A stretch of 64,000 nucleotides of DNA from Actinomadura spongiicola (GCF_003432485.1 NZ_QVNQ01000003.1:372001-436000); one strand, 5' to 3'. Shown: positions 7,690-16,199, numbered from the stretch's first letter. Program-made: numbers and translations. The notes: generated by a model from the letters alone, not told the origin.

Positions 7690-10372
7690 GGGCGAGGCGG
7701 GCGTAGGCGCGGACGTCGGCGTCGGAGTCGTCCCGCGCCGCGTCGAGGGCGTCGCGCACCGCCGCGACGTCGCGGAAGGCGCCCAGGGAGATCACCGCGG
7801 CCTTGCGGACGTCCTGGTGCGGGTCGTCCAGGGCCTTCACGAGCGGGTCCGCGGCGAGGTCGGGGGACGCGGCGGCCAGCCCTCGCGCGGCGCCGGTGCG
7901 GACCTGCCAGGCCGCGTCGTGCAGGGCGTCGACGGCCGCGAGGTCCAGCGGGGCCGGACATCCGATCCCGGCCAGTGCTTCCAGGGCCGCCGCCCTGACC
8001 AGGTCGTCCGCGTCGCCGACCAGGTCGCCGAGCGTCCCGGCCCCCGCCGGGTCGCCGATGGCGCCGAGGCCGTGCGCCGCCGCGATCCGGACCTCGCGGG
8101 ACGCGTCCGTCGCGGCCCGCGCGACCTCGTCCGCGGCGTCATGGGCGACCAGGCCCCGCACGGCCTGGAGCCGGACGCGGTGGTCGGGATCGCCGAGCGC
8201 GCCCCCGAACACCGCCCGGTCGCCGAGCCGGAGGGCGCGCAGCACGTCCAGGACGGCGGCGCGGACGACGGCGTCCGCGCCGCCGAGCGCGGGGACGAGG
8301 ACGTCCCGTACATCGGGCGTCGCGGGCAGCACCTCGACCAGCTCGCGGAGGGCGGTCGCGGCGGCGCGCCGGACGGAGCCGTGCGTGTCGGCGAGCGCGG
8401 TCGCCAGGGCGGCGGCGACACCGTCCGGCGCGACCTCGGTGAGCGTCGCGACGGCCGCGCGCCGCACCTTCGGGTCGGGGTCGGCGAGGTAGGCGGCGAT
8501 GGCGTCGACGCCCGGACCGGTCTCGGCGAGTTCCTGAAGCTCCAGCAGCCGGGGGGAACGTCCGATCGCCGTGGCCGGACGCGCCGTCCGGGTGGATCCC
8601 GTCCGGCGCGCGGGCGCGGCGGCGGACGCCGGGCCGAGAACGACCGGTTCGCCGGGCTCCGGGACGGTGAACTCCTCGACGGGCACCAGGTAGGGCGCGA
8701 CGGGCCGCTTGAGGAACTCCATCGCGCCGTCGTCGCGGCGCCGCAGGTTGAGGTGGTACATCCATGCCGAGTCGTCGCGTTCGGGCAGGTCGGCGCGGTC
8801 GTGGTAGAGGCCCCAGCGGCTCTCGGTACGGGTCAGGGACGAGCGGGCGGCCATCTCGGCGCAGTCGCGGATGAACGTGACCTCCACGCAGCGCATCAGC
8901 TCGTGCGGGGTCCGCGCGCCCATTCCCGCGATCTCCGTCTCCATGCGGGCGAACGTCTCGACGGCGATGTCGAGCTTCGCCCGCGTCTTGGGCGGCGCGA
9001 CATAGTCGTTGACGAACCGGCGGAGCTTGTACTCGACCTGCGACTGCGGCGGTCCGTCCGGGTTGCGCAGCGGCCGGTAGATCAGCTCGTGCGCCGCCCG
9101 GATCTGGTCCTCGGGCAGCGGCGCGGGCCCGTCCGGAGCGGCGGGCCGGTGGGCGGCGGCGTCCGCGCCCGCGAGGTCCCCGAAGACGAACGCGCCGATC
9201 ATGTAGTTGTGCGGGACGCACGCCAGATCCCCCGCCGCGTACAGGCCGGGCACGGTCGTGCGGGCGTTCTCGTCCACCCACACGCCGGACGCGGAGTGCC
9301 CGCCGCACAGCCCGATCTCGGAGATGTGCATCTCGATGTCGTGGTGGCGGTAGTCGTGGCCGCGGCCGGCGTGGAACGTGCCCCGGGTCGGACGCTCGGT
9401 GGTGTGCAGGATGCCTTCGAGGGCCGTCAGGGTCTCGTCCGGCAGGTGGGACAGCTTCAGGTAGATGGGGCCGCGCGCTGAGTCGATCTCGCGTTTCACC
9501 TCCGCCATCATCTGACCCGACCAGTAGTCGCAGTCGACGAACCGCGTCCCCTCGGCGTTGACCTGGTACCCGCCGAACGGGTTGGCGACGTAGGCGCACG
9601 CGGGTCCGTTGTAGTCCTTGATGAGCGGGTTGATCTGGAAGCACTCGATGCCGCTGAGCTCGGCGCCCGCGTGGTAGGCCATCGCGTGGCCGTCGCCCGC
9701 GTTGGTGGGATTCTCGTACGTCCCGTAGAGGTAGCCGGACGCGGGCAGCCCGAGACGCCCGGCCGCCCCCGTCGCCAGGATGACGGCACCGGCCGAGACG
9801 GTGACGAACTCGCCGCTGCGGGTGTCGAAGCCCACGGCCCCCACCGCGCGCCCGCCCGACGTCAGGACGCGCACCGGCATGACGCGGTTCTCGATCCGCA
9901 CCTTCTCCCGGATGGACCGCTGCCGCAGCACCCGGTAGAGCACCTTCTTGACGTCCTTGCCCTCCGGCATGGGCAGGACGTACGAGCCGGAACGATGCAC
10001 CCTGCGGACCGCGTACTCGCCGTACTCGTCCTTCTCGAACTTCACGCCGTACCGTTCGAGCCGCTTCACCATCGCGAACCCGCGGGTGGCGGTCTGGTGG
10101 ACGGTCCGCTGGTCGACGATGCCGTCGTTGGCGCGGGTGATCTCGGCGACGTAGTCCTCGGGCGTGGCCTTGCCGGGGATGACCGCGTTGTTGACGCCGT
10201 CCATGCCCATGGCGAGCGCGCCCGAGTGCCGGACGTGCGCCTTCTCCAGCAGCAGGACGGACGCGCCGTGCTCGGCGGCGGTGATCGCGGCCATCGTCCC
10301 GGCGGTGCCGCCCCCGACGACCAGGACGTCGCAGCTCAGTTCGCGGCGCTCCGCCACGGACGGGATCTCCAT
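7673..10372 (-). CDS. AprA-like FAD-dependent oxidoreductase with C-terminal HEAT repeats
   Basis: Residues 1-600 form a fumarate reductase/succinate dehydrogenase-superfamily flavoprotein most like adenylylsulfate-reductase alpha subunits. The FAD motif VVGGGTAGTMAA lies near residue 17, with GAVILATGAAGRLG, the substrate/FAD loop GLCGGHSASGVWVDE and PGLYAAGDLACVPHNY. Residues about 630-899 are six to eight alpha-helical HEAT/PBS-type repeats (DPKVRRAAVATLTEVAPDG and similar), which is unusual for this enzyme family. Its ATG overlaps the ABC ATPase stop by 1 nt (TGATG), and a matching two-cluster ferredoxin is encoded four genes upstream. The likely role is redox chemistry on a small, possibly sulfur-containing substrate brought in by the transporter; the substrate is unknown. 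Confidence 0.85.
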   Translation of the reverse strand: MEIPSVAERRELSCDVLVVGGGTAGTMAAITAAEHGASVLLLEKAHVRHSGALAMGMDGVNNAVIPGKATPEDYVAEITRANDGIVDQRTVHQTATRGFAMVKRLERYGVKFEKDEYGEYAVRRVHRSGSYVLPMPEGKDVKKVLYRVLRQRSIREKVRIENRVMPVRVLTSGGRAVGAVGFDTRSGEFVTVSAGAVILATGAAGRLGLPASGYLYGTYENPTNAGDGHAMAYHAGAELSGIECFQINPLIKDYNGPACAYVANPFGGYQVNAEGTRFVDCDYWSGQMMAEVKREIDSARGPIYLKLSHLPDETLTALEGILHTTERPTRGTFHAGRGHDYRHHDIEMHISEIGLCGGHSASGVWVDENARTTVPGLYAAGDLACVPHNYMIGAFVFGDLAGADAAAHRPAAPDGPAPLPEDQIRAAHELIYRPLRNPDGPPQSQVEYKLRRFVNDYVAPPKTRAKLDIAVETFARMETEIAGMGARTPHELMRCVEVTFIRDCAEMAARSSLTRTESRWGLYHDRADLPERDDSAWMYHLNLRRRDDGAMEFLKRPVAPYLVPVEEFTVPEPGEPVVLGPASAAAPARRTGSTRTARPATAIGRSPRLLELQELAETGPGVDAIAAYLADPDPKVRRAAVATLTEVAPDGVAAALATALADTHGSVRRAAATALRELVEVLPATPDVRDVLVPALGGADAVVRAAVLDVLRALRLGDRAVFGGALGDPDHRVRLQAVRGLVAHDAADEVARAATDASREVRIAAAHGLGAIGDPAGAGTLGDLVGDADDLVRAAALEALAGIGCPAPLDLAAVDALHDAAWQVRTGAARGLAAASPDLAADPLVKALDDPHQDVRKAAVISLGAFRDVAAVRDALDAARDDSDADVRAYARLALSETR

Positions 10373-11187
10373 CAGACGGCCTCCTTCAGCACGTCGCCTT
10401 TCAGCGGCTCGCCCTTCAGCGGCTCGCCCTTCAGCGCGTCGTCCTTCAGCGCGTCGTCCTTCAGCGCGTCGTCCTTCACCGGGTCACCGGCCCCGAGCGC
10501 CGCGAGCAGTTCGTCGCGGGACGCGGCACCGTCGAACTCGGCGGCGACACCGGCCGGACGGTCCCGGCCGAGGACGACGACGCGGTGGCCGAGCAGCAGC
10601 GCCTCGTCCACGTCGTGGGTGACGAACACCACCGTCGCGGGCGCGTCGGCCAGCACGTCCAGGAGAAGCCGCTGCATGGAGGCGCGGGTCTGCGCGTCCA
10701 GGGCGCCGAACGGCTCGTCCATGAGGATCGCCCGGGGCCCGGCGGCGAGGGTCCGGGCGAGCTGGACGCGCTGCCGCATCCCCCCGGACAGTTCGCGCGG
10801 CAGCCGCCCGGCGTCGTCGCCGAGGCCCACCCGGGCGAGCCAGCGTTCCGCCTCCGCGCGGCGCCGCCCGCGCGGGACGCGGCGCAGCGCCAGGGCCAGC
10901 TCGACGTTGCGGCGGGCGGTGCGCCACGGCAGCAGCGCGTCGTCCTGGAACATCAGCGCCCGGTCCGCGGACGGGCCGGTGATCGGCTCGCCGTCGGCGA
11001 GGACGCGCCCGGACATGGCCGGGAGGAGCCCCGCGAACGCCCGCAGCAACGTGGACTTCCCACAGCCGGACGGCCCGAGGACGACGAGCAGCTCCCCCGC
11101 CGCCACGTCCAGGTCCAGCCCGCGCACGGCCGGACGTCCGCCGTACCCGAGGGTCACACGCTCCGCGCGCAGCGACAACCCGCTCAT
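10372..11187 (-). CDS. ABC transporter ATPase (SsuB/TauB/NrtD type)
   Basis: This 271-aa ATPase has Walker A GPSGCGKST, the Q-loop FQDDALLPW, the signature LSGGMRQRVQLAR, Walker B AILMDEPFGALD and the H-loop FVTHDVDEA. These are typical of nitrate/sulfonate/taurine importers. The last 35 residues are a pentapeptide array (KDDAL x3, then KGEPL x2) encoded by 15-bp tandem repeats. ATG 11187 overlaps the permease stop (ATGA), and the stop overlaps the flavoprotein start. A longer reading in this frame to 11946 is only the permease's antiparallel shadow frame and is rejected. Confidence 0.93.
   Translation of the reverse strand: MSGLSLRAERVTLGYGGRPAVRGLDLDVAAGELLVVLGPSGCGKSTLLRAFAGLLPAMSGRVLADGEPITGPSADRALMFQDDALLPWRTARRNVELALALRRVPRGRRRAEAERWLARVGLGDDAGRLPRELSGGMRQRVQLARTLAAGPRAILMDEPFGALDAQTRASMQRLLLDVLADAPATVVFVTHDVDEALLLGHRVVVLGRDRPAGVAAEFDGAASRDELLAALGAGDPVKDDALKDDALKDDALKGEPLKGEPLKGDVLKEAV
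10384..10478 (-). repeat. 15-bp tandem repeats encoding pentapeptides
   Basis: Near-perfect 15-bp units (plus strand CTTCAGCGGCTCGCC x2, then CTTCAGCGCGTCGTC x3) lie in frame at the 3' end of the ABC ATPase gene. They encode LKGEP and LKDDA units. This is an in-frame minisatellite, likely variable in copy number between strains. Confidence 0.9.
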
Positions 11188-11963
11188 GTCCGTTCCCCCT
11201 CTCTCGGCAGCCACCGGGTGAGGCGTCGTCCGGCCAGCTCCACCGAGGCGGAGGTGAACCAGCCGAGCAGCCCGATGGTGGCCATCCCGACGAGCACGCC
11301 GGGGTAGTCGACGATCGTGTACGCCTGCCAGGTCCGGTAGCCGACACCGAAGTCGCCGGAGATCATCTCGGCGGAGATGACGCAGATCCACGCCACGCCC
11401 ATGCCGATGGACAGGCCGCCGAACACGCCCGGCAGCACCCCCGGCAGGACGACGCGGAGCAGGACCCCCCACCGCCCGCCGCCGAGCGTGCGGACCGCGT
11501 CCTCCCAGACGACCGGGAGCGCCTTCACCGCGTGCCGGGTGCTGACCAGGACGGGGAAGAACGCCGCCGCGAACGTGATGAACACGATGCCCTGCTCGTT
11601 CGCCGGGAACAGCAGGATCGCGACCGGGACCAGCGCGATCGCCGGGATCGGGCGGGCCACCTCGAACAGCGGCTGGAGCACGTCCCCCGCCCACCGGGAC
11701 CGGGCGGTGGCGACGCCGAGCGCCACGCCGAGGACGGCGGCGAGCACGAACCCCGTGAGGATCCGCACGAGGCTCTGCGCGATGTCCTGCCAGTACCGGC
11801 CCTGCTCGACTTGACGACCGAACTCGGTGACGACGTCCACCGGGCCGGGGAACCGGTCGAACCGGACCCAGAACCGCAGGTCGGCGGCGGTCACCAGATG
11901 CCATACGGCCAGGGCGGCCAGCAGCGACGCCACCCGGACGGGCCATCGGTGCAGGCGGTTCAT
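11184..11963 (-). CDS. ABC transporter permease (SsuC/TauC type)
   Basis: The 259-aa permease has about six membrane helices. The EAA-type cytoplasmic loop is at VWEDAVRTLGGGRWGVLLRVVLPGVLPG, and IPAIALVPVAILLFP is typical of the nitrate/sulfonate/taurine (NitT/TauT) family. ATG 11963 overlaps the stop of the substrate-binding lipoprotein (ATGA), and its own stop overlaps the ATPase start, so the three are translationally coupled. It should deliver a small anion, probably an organosulfur or other oxyanion, to the cytoplasm; specificity cannot be read from the sequence. Confidence 0.93.
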   Translation of the reverse strand: MNRLHRWPVRVASLLAALAVWHLVTAADLRFWVRFDRFPGPVDVVTEFGRQVEQGRYWQDIAQSLVRILTGFVLAAVLGVALGVATARSRWAGDVLQPLFEVARPIPAIALVPVAILLFPANEQGIVFITFAAAFFPVLVSTRHAVKALPVVWEDAVRTLGGGRWGVLLRVVLPGVLPGVFGGLSIGMGVAWICVISAEMISGDFGVGYRTWQAYTIVDYPGVLVGMATIGLLGWFTSASVELAGRRLTRWLPREGERT

Positions 11964-13399
11964 GCGCGGCGCACCGCCTCGGCGTACGGGACGACCTTCG
12001 CTCCGGAGTGCGCCGACACGTACTTCCGCGCGCCCTCGTCCGTCGCGAACGGCTTGAACCGTTGCGCGGCCGGTGCGGACGGGTCCTCCACCCAGACGTC
12101 CTTGTCGGCGAACCACCGGGTTCCGGCGGCCGTGTCCGGGATGTACACGGCCCTGATCCGCTTGCCCTCGCCCTGGAGCGCCCGGACGTTCTTCAGGAGG
12201 CAGACGGGGTCGGCGGCGGGGCGCGTCTTCGGCTCGCCCTGCACCCACACCTCGCCCGCGGTCCGGGGATCGTCCACCTTCCGCCCGCAGACCGCGTCGG
12301 TCCCGACGATGGCCGCGGGGTTGGCCGTGGACGCGACCTGCTCGTCGTAGGCGGCGCCGACCGCCTTCCTGATGTGAGTGTCGTTGACGAACGGGTCCAC
12401 CTTCAGCGGTGTCTGGATGACGCCGATCGACTTGAGGAAGGGCACGTCCTGGACGAACGCGTCCCGCAGTTCCTTCTTGATGGTCGGGTCGAACGTGGCG
12501 ACACCGCCCGGACCGTTGTAGAGGTAGACGGTCTCCACCGGCAGGCCCGTCGTGGTCGCCACCGACTGCGCCGCCTCCAGCGGCCGGGAGTGCAGGTGGT
12601 TCGTCGCGTCGATCTGCGCGCGGAGGAACGCCTGGAGGATCTCGGGCTTCTCCTCGGCGTACCGCTTGCGGACCACCACGCCGTGGAAGGTCGGCACGTT
12701 CAGGTCCCCGCCGTCGTAGAGCAGTTTGGCCTGCCCCTTGTTCACCAGGAGGCCGGGCCAGGCCACGAACTGGGCGAAGGCCGCGGCGGAGCCCGACTGG
12801 AGCGCGGAGGCGCCGACGGTCGGCTGCTGGTTCTCGACCTTCACGTCCTTCGCCGGGTCGAGCCCGTACTTGCGGGCGGCCTGCACGAAAGTGCCGTGCC
12901 CCGCGGACCCGACACTCGCCGACACGGTCTCACCCTTCAGATCGCGCAGCGTCCGGGCCTTCGAGCCGGGCGCGACCACCACGCTGTTCAGCGAGCCGCG
13001 CAGGTTGTAGCCGGTCACCGACACCCATTGGGTCTCGGCGTCGCCGCCCTGCGCCTGAGCGCGCGAGCCGTTGATCAGCAGCGGGTAGTCGCCCATCGAA
13101 CCGATGTCGATCTTCCCGGCGAGCATCTGCGCGGTGATCGGCGCGCCCGTGTCGTAGTCGCGCCAGACGACGGAGTGCTTCCCGTCCAGTTCCCGCAGAC
13201 GCTTCTCGAAGAAGCCGAGCGTGCGCAGCAGCGTCCCGGCCGTGACGGTGTTGATGGTCTTCGACTGGTAGCCCACGACGATCTCGCCGGAGCCGCCGCC
13301 CGCGGAGGCGTTGCCGGCGACGGTGCAGCCGGTCGCGGCGCCCGCGGCGAGCACCGACACGAGCCCGACGAGGAGGGTTCTTGGCAGCGGAAGTCTCAT
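11960..13399 (-). CDS. SsuA/NrtA-like substrate-binding lipoprotein fused to a NosL-like domain
   Basis: This 479-aa lipoprotein carries a signal peptide with lipobox AATG/C25. Residues about 35-350 are a periplasmic-binding fold of the sulfonate/taurine/nitrate type (GYQSKTINTVTAGTLL, KIDIGSMGDYPLL, KGETVSASVGSAGHG). The remaining ~115 residues resemble NosL copper-binding proteins: a VCGRKV Cys motif, then RAVYIPDTAAGTRWFADKD and FKPFATDEGARKYVSAHSGA with the NosL spacing. The usual CGM methionine is replaced (CGR). The fusion makes the protein much longer than the usual ~330 aa. GAGAG precedes the ATG, and the stop overlaps the permease start. Confidence 0.85.
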   Translation of the reverse strand: MRLPLPRTLLVGLVSVLAAGAATGCTVAGNASAGGGSGEIVVGYQSKTINTVTAGTLLRTLGFFEKRLRELDGKHSVVWRDYDTGAPITAQMLAGKIDIGSMGDYPLLINGSRAQAQGGDAETQWVSVTGYNLRGSLNSVVVAPGSKARTLRDLKGETVSASVGSAGHGTFVQAARKYGLDPAKDVKVENQQPTVGASALQSGSAAAFAQFVAWPGLLVNKGQAKLLYDGGDLNVPTFHGVVVRKRYAEEKPEILQAFLRAQIDATNHLHSRPLEAAQSVATTTGLPVETVYLYNGPGGVATFDPTIKKELRDAFVQDVPFLKSIGVIQTPLKVDPFVNDTHIRKAVGAAYDEQVASTANPAAIVGTDAVCGRKVDDPRTAGEVWVQGEPKTRPAADPVCLLKNVRALQGEGKRIRAVYIPDTAAGTRWFADKDVWVEDPSAPAAQRFKPFATDEGARKYVSAHSGAKVVPYAEAVRRA

Positions 13400-13409
13400 G
13401 GGGGTTCTC

Positions 13410-13637
13410 TCAGCGCAGGAGGTACGGCATGTTGACGGTCACGGCTCCGGTGGGACAGCGGTCGGCGCAGGGGCCGCAGTACCAGCACTCGTCGACGTGC
13501 ATGTACGCCTTGCCGGTCTCGGGGTGGACGGCGAGCGCGTCCAGCGGGCAGACGTCGATGCACAGCGTGCAGCCGTCGACGCAGAGGGCCTCGTCCACCG
13601 TCACGGGGACGTCGGCGCGGTTCTCCACGAGTGCCAT
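13410..13637 (-). CDS. 2x[4Fe-4S] ferredoxin, AprB-like
   Basis: The 75-aa ferredoxin has two cluster motifs, CX3CX2CX3CP (CVDGCTLCIDVCP) and CX2CX2CX3CP (CWYCGPCADRCP), like the electron-transfer core of adenylylsulfate reductase beta subunits but without their C-terminal extension. It probably passes electrons to or from the AprA-like flavoprotein encoded in the same operon. AGGAGAG lies about 6 nt upstream of the ATG. It sits 12 nt after the GntR gene and 10 nt before the substrate-binding gene. Confidence 0.92.
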   Translation of the reverse strand: MALVENRADVPVTVDEALCVDGCTLCIDVCPLDALAVHPETGKAYMHVDECWYCGPCADRCPTGAVTVNMPYLLR

Positions 13638-13649
13638 GGGTCTCTCCTG

Positions 13650-14417
13650 TCAGGGACGGGTGCGGCGGAGGGTGCCGCTCATCGCGATGCGGTCGCCGCG
13701 GAACCGGATGAACTCAAGGTCGACCGGCCGGCCGTCGGCGAGGTGGGTGAGGCGTTCGATCATCAGCAGGGCCGCGCCGCGCGGGGCGTCCAGGGTCGCG
13801 GCCGAGTGCGGGTCGGCGTTGACGGCCTCCAACGTGACCTCGGCGCGCCCGAGGGGCTGCCCGGCGATCCGTTCGAGGAGCACGAAGATGTCGTTGCGGG
13901 CGAGGTCCTCGGCGAGCAGCGGCTCGCCCAGGTCGCGGGCGATGTAGGTGAGGTCGAGGGAGAGCGGCAGCCCGTTCACCCGCCGGATCCGCTCGATGTA
14001 GACGACGGGCTCCCCCGGCGGCAGCCGCAGCCGCGCCGTGATCTCCCGGGACGGCGTGATCAGACCCGTGGCGCGGACCTCGTTGTCGACCTCGCCGTGC
14101 TCGCGCAGCGTCTCGGCGAGCCCGCGCAGGGGCTCCAGGCCGTGCGGGTACTTCTCGGCGACGGCGAGGGTGCCGACCCCGGGGCAGCGTTCGACGAGGC
14201 CCTCGCCGCGCAGCAGGTCCAGCGCCTCCCTGACGGTGTTGCGGGACGTTCCGAACTCCCGGACGAGCTCGGACTCGGAGGGCAGCACCCCGCTGCGGAA
14301 CTCGCCGTACAGCACCTGGCGGCGCAGCACGTCCGCCACCTGGCGGGCGCGGTCGGCCCGCAACCTCCGGACGTCCGCCAATGTCAACGGCTCGGCGGCA
14401 AGGTCGTTCCTGGTCAC
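13650..14417 (-). CDS. GntR-family transcriptional regulator (HutC/UTRA type)
   Basis: This 255-aa regulator has an N-terminal winged helix (LRRQVLYGEFRSGVLPSESEL, then FGTSRNTVREALDLLRGEGLV) and a C-terminal UTRA effector domain (VVYIERIRRVNGLPLSLDLTYI, then DAPRGAALLMIERL). UTRA domains bind small metabolites. GTG 14417 is the preferred start because TAGGTT lies 7 nt before it (leaderless), and TTCACC sits 17 bp further upstream. It is the first gene of the six-gene ABC/flavoprotein operon and likely autoregulates it through the inverted repeat in its promoter. Confidence 0.92.
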   Translation of the reverse strand: MTRNDLAAEPLTLADVRRLRADRARQVADVLRRQVLYGEFRSGVLPSESELVREFGTSRNTVREALDLLRGEGLVERCPGVGTLAVAEKYPHGLEPLRGLAETLREHGEVDNEVRATGLITPSREITARLRLPPGEPVVYIERIRRVNGLPLSLDLTYIARDLGEPLLAEDLARNDIFVLLERIAGQPLGRAEVTLEAVNADPHSAATLDAPRGAALLMIERLTHLADGRPVDLEFIRFRGDRIAMSGTLRRTRP

Positions 14418-14453
14418 GGCCGTAAACCTACTAAACAAGTCGGAATAGGTGAA
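14418..14453 (-). promoter_or_regulatory. promoter and candidate operator of the GntR-ABC-flavoprotein operon
   Basis: On the minus strand, -35 TTCACC (14453-14448), a 17-bp spacer and -10 TAGGTT (14430-14425) end 7 nt before the GTG. An imperfect inverted repeat, ACCTACT at 14426-14432 and AATAGGT at 14444-14450 (6 of 7 pairs), spans both elements and would suit an autoregulating GntR dimer. The rest of the 303-nt gap to pepA (14454-14720) is GC-rich, with short CGTCACGCCCTC direct repeats and no supportable gene. Confidence 0.6.
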
Positions 14454-14706
14454 TAGAAGGAGGGTTCCGCCACCGCGAATGTCCATGACCCCCCGCGCCA
14501 CCTGCGGCGCGACGCTCACCCGGCGGCGTTCCGCCACCATTCCGCCACCCGTTCCGCCGCCCGCGCCACCAACCGCGCCACGCCCACGCGGCCGGTCGGG
14601 CCGCCGTCGCGCCCTCCGTCACGCCCTCCGTCACGCCCTGGCGGGGACCGCGCCCAGGGACGGGCAAGGCTTGCCCCTAAGGGGCGAAAGCGGTCACCGG
14701 TGGGAC

Positions 14707-14712
14707 TAACAT
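14707..14712 (+). promoter_or_regulatory. -10 element of pepA (leaderless)
   Basis: TAACAT ends 8 nt before the GTG at 14721, so transcription would start at or next to the start codon. There is no ribosome-binding site and no convincing -35 hexamer. Confidence 0.5.
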
Positions 14713-14720
14713 CGTGCTAC

Positions 14721-16199
14721 GTGACGAGCATCAGCCTTGACGGCGCAGCCCTGGCAAGCATTGACGTGGACGCCATCGTGATCGGCGTCGTTCCGGCCGG
14801 GACGGGCGTCGCGCCGGCCGCGGGATCCGAGGACCTCGACCGGGCGCTGGACGGCAGGCTCGCCGAGGCGCTGGCCGCGCTGGGCGCCACCGGCAAGGCC
14901 GGTGAGGTCACCAAACTTCCCGCGCTCGGCGCCGTCACCGCCAAGGTCATCGTGGCCGCCGGGCTGGGCGAGTCGCCGTCGGCCGAGGACGTGCGCCGCG
15001 CCGCGGGCGCCGCCGTCCGCTCCCTCGCCGGGAACGCCCGCGTCGCCGTCGCGCTGCCGACCGTGTCCGCCGAGGACGTCGAGGCGGTCGCGCTCGGCGC
15101 GCTGCTCGGCGCCTACTCGTTCGACGCCTTCCGCACCGGCGGCGACCACAAGGGCCCGGTCGAGGAGATCCGGTTGCTGGCGCCCGCGTCCGAGGAGGCG
15201 ACCGTCGAGCGGGCCCGGGTCCTCGCCGACGCCGTCAAGCTGGTCCGCGACCTCGTCAACACCCCGCCGTCCCACCTCGCCCCCGAGGACCTCGCCGCGG
15301 AGGCCGGGCGGGTCGCCGGGGAGACCGGCCTCGCCATCGAGGTGCTGGACGAGAAGGCGCTCGTCGAGGGCGGCTACGGCGGCATCGCCGGCGTCGGGCA
15401 GGGCTCGGTCAACCCGCCGCGCCTGGTCCGCCTCGCCCACACCCACCCGGAGGCGAGCAAGACCCTCGTGCTGGTCGGGAAGGGCATCACGTTCGACTCC
15501 GGCGGCCTGTCCCTCAAGCCGGCCGAGGCCATGGACTGGATGAAGTCCGACATGGGCGGCGCCGCCGCGGTCCTCGGCGCGCTCGCCGCCGTCGCCAGGC
15601 TCGGGCTCAAGGTCAACGTGATCGGGTACCTGACCATCGCGGAGAACATGCCGAGCGGCACCGCGCAGCGCCCCTCGGACGTGCTGCGCATCTACGGCGG
15701 CAAGACCGTCGAGGTCCTCAACACCGACGCCGAGGGCCGCCTCGTCATGGCCGACGCCCTCGTCCGCGCCGGGGAGGACTCCCCCGACCTGCTCGTGGAC
15801 GTCGCGACCCTGACCGGCGCGCAGCTCGTCGCGCTCGGCACCCGGACCACCGGCGTCATGGCCAACGACGACGACGTCCGGGAGAAGGTCGTCGCGGCGG
15901 CCGAGCGCGCCGGGGAACCGTCGTGGGGCATGCCGCTCCCGGCGGAGCTGCGCAAGGGCCTCGACTCGGCGGTCGCCGACATCGCCAACATCAGCGGCGA
16001 CCGGTGGGGCGGCATGCTCGTCGCCGGGACGTTCCTCAAGGAGTTCGTGCCGGACGGCGTCAGGTGGGCGCACCTCGACATCGCGGGCCCGTCGTTCAAC
16101 AAGGGCGAGCCGTACGGCTACACCCCGAAGGGCGGCACCGGCGCCGCCGCCCGCACGCTCGTCCAGATCGCCGAGGACCTCGCCGCCGGAGTCCTGTAG
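14721..16199 (+). CDS. pepA: leucyl aminopeptidase (M17)
   Basis: This 492-aa cytosolic aminopeptidase releases N-terminal residues using two metal ions. The C-terminal catalytic domain shows GKGITFDSGGLSLKP (metal Lys/Asp) and the family signature NTDAEGRLVMADAL; the N-terminal macro-like domain covers residues 1-165. GTG 14721 was chosen from the -10 element 8 nt upstream; an upstream GTG at 14700 would overlap the promoter. This is the pepB position of mycobacteria, upstream of sucB, lipB and lipA. Confidence 0.95.
   Translation: MTSISLDGAALASIDVDAIVIGVVPAGTGVAPAAGSEDLDRALDGRLAEALAALGATGKAGEVTKLPALGAVTAKVIVAAGLGESPSAEDVRRAAGAAVRSLAGNARVAVALPTVSAEDVEAVALGALLGAYSFDAFRTGGDHKGPVEEIRLLAPASEEATVERARVLADAVKLVRDLVNTPPSHLAPEDLAAEAGRVAGETGLAIEVLDEKALVEGGYGGIAGVGQGSVNPPRLVRLAHTHPEASKTLVLVGKGITFDSGGLSLKPAEAMDWMKSDMGGAAAVLGALAAVARLGLKVNVIGYLTIAENMPSGTAQRPSDVLRIYGGKTVEVLNTDAEGRLVMADALVRAGEDSPDLLVDVATLTGAQLVALGTRTTGVMANDDDVREKVVAAAERAGEPSWGMPLPAELRKGLDSAVADIANISGDRWGGMLVAGTFLKEFVPDGVRWAHLDIAGPSFNKGEPYGYTPKGGTGAAARTLVQIAEDLAAGVL

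Noticed and set aside
11188..11946. N-terminal extension of the ABC ATPase
   Set aside because: It overlaps the permease coding sequence; ATG 11187 gives a normal-length ATPase with an ATGA overlap.
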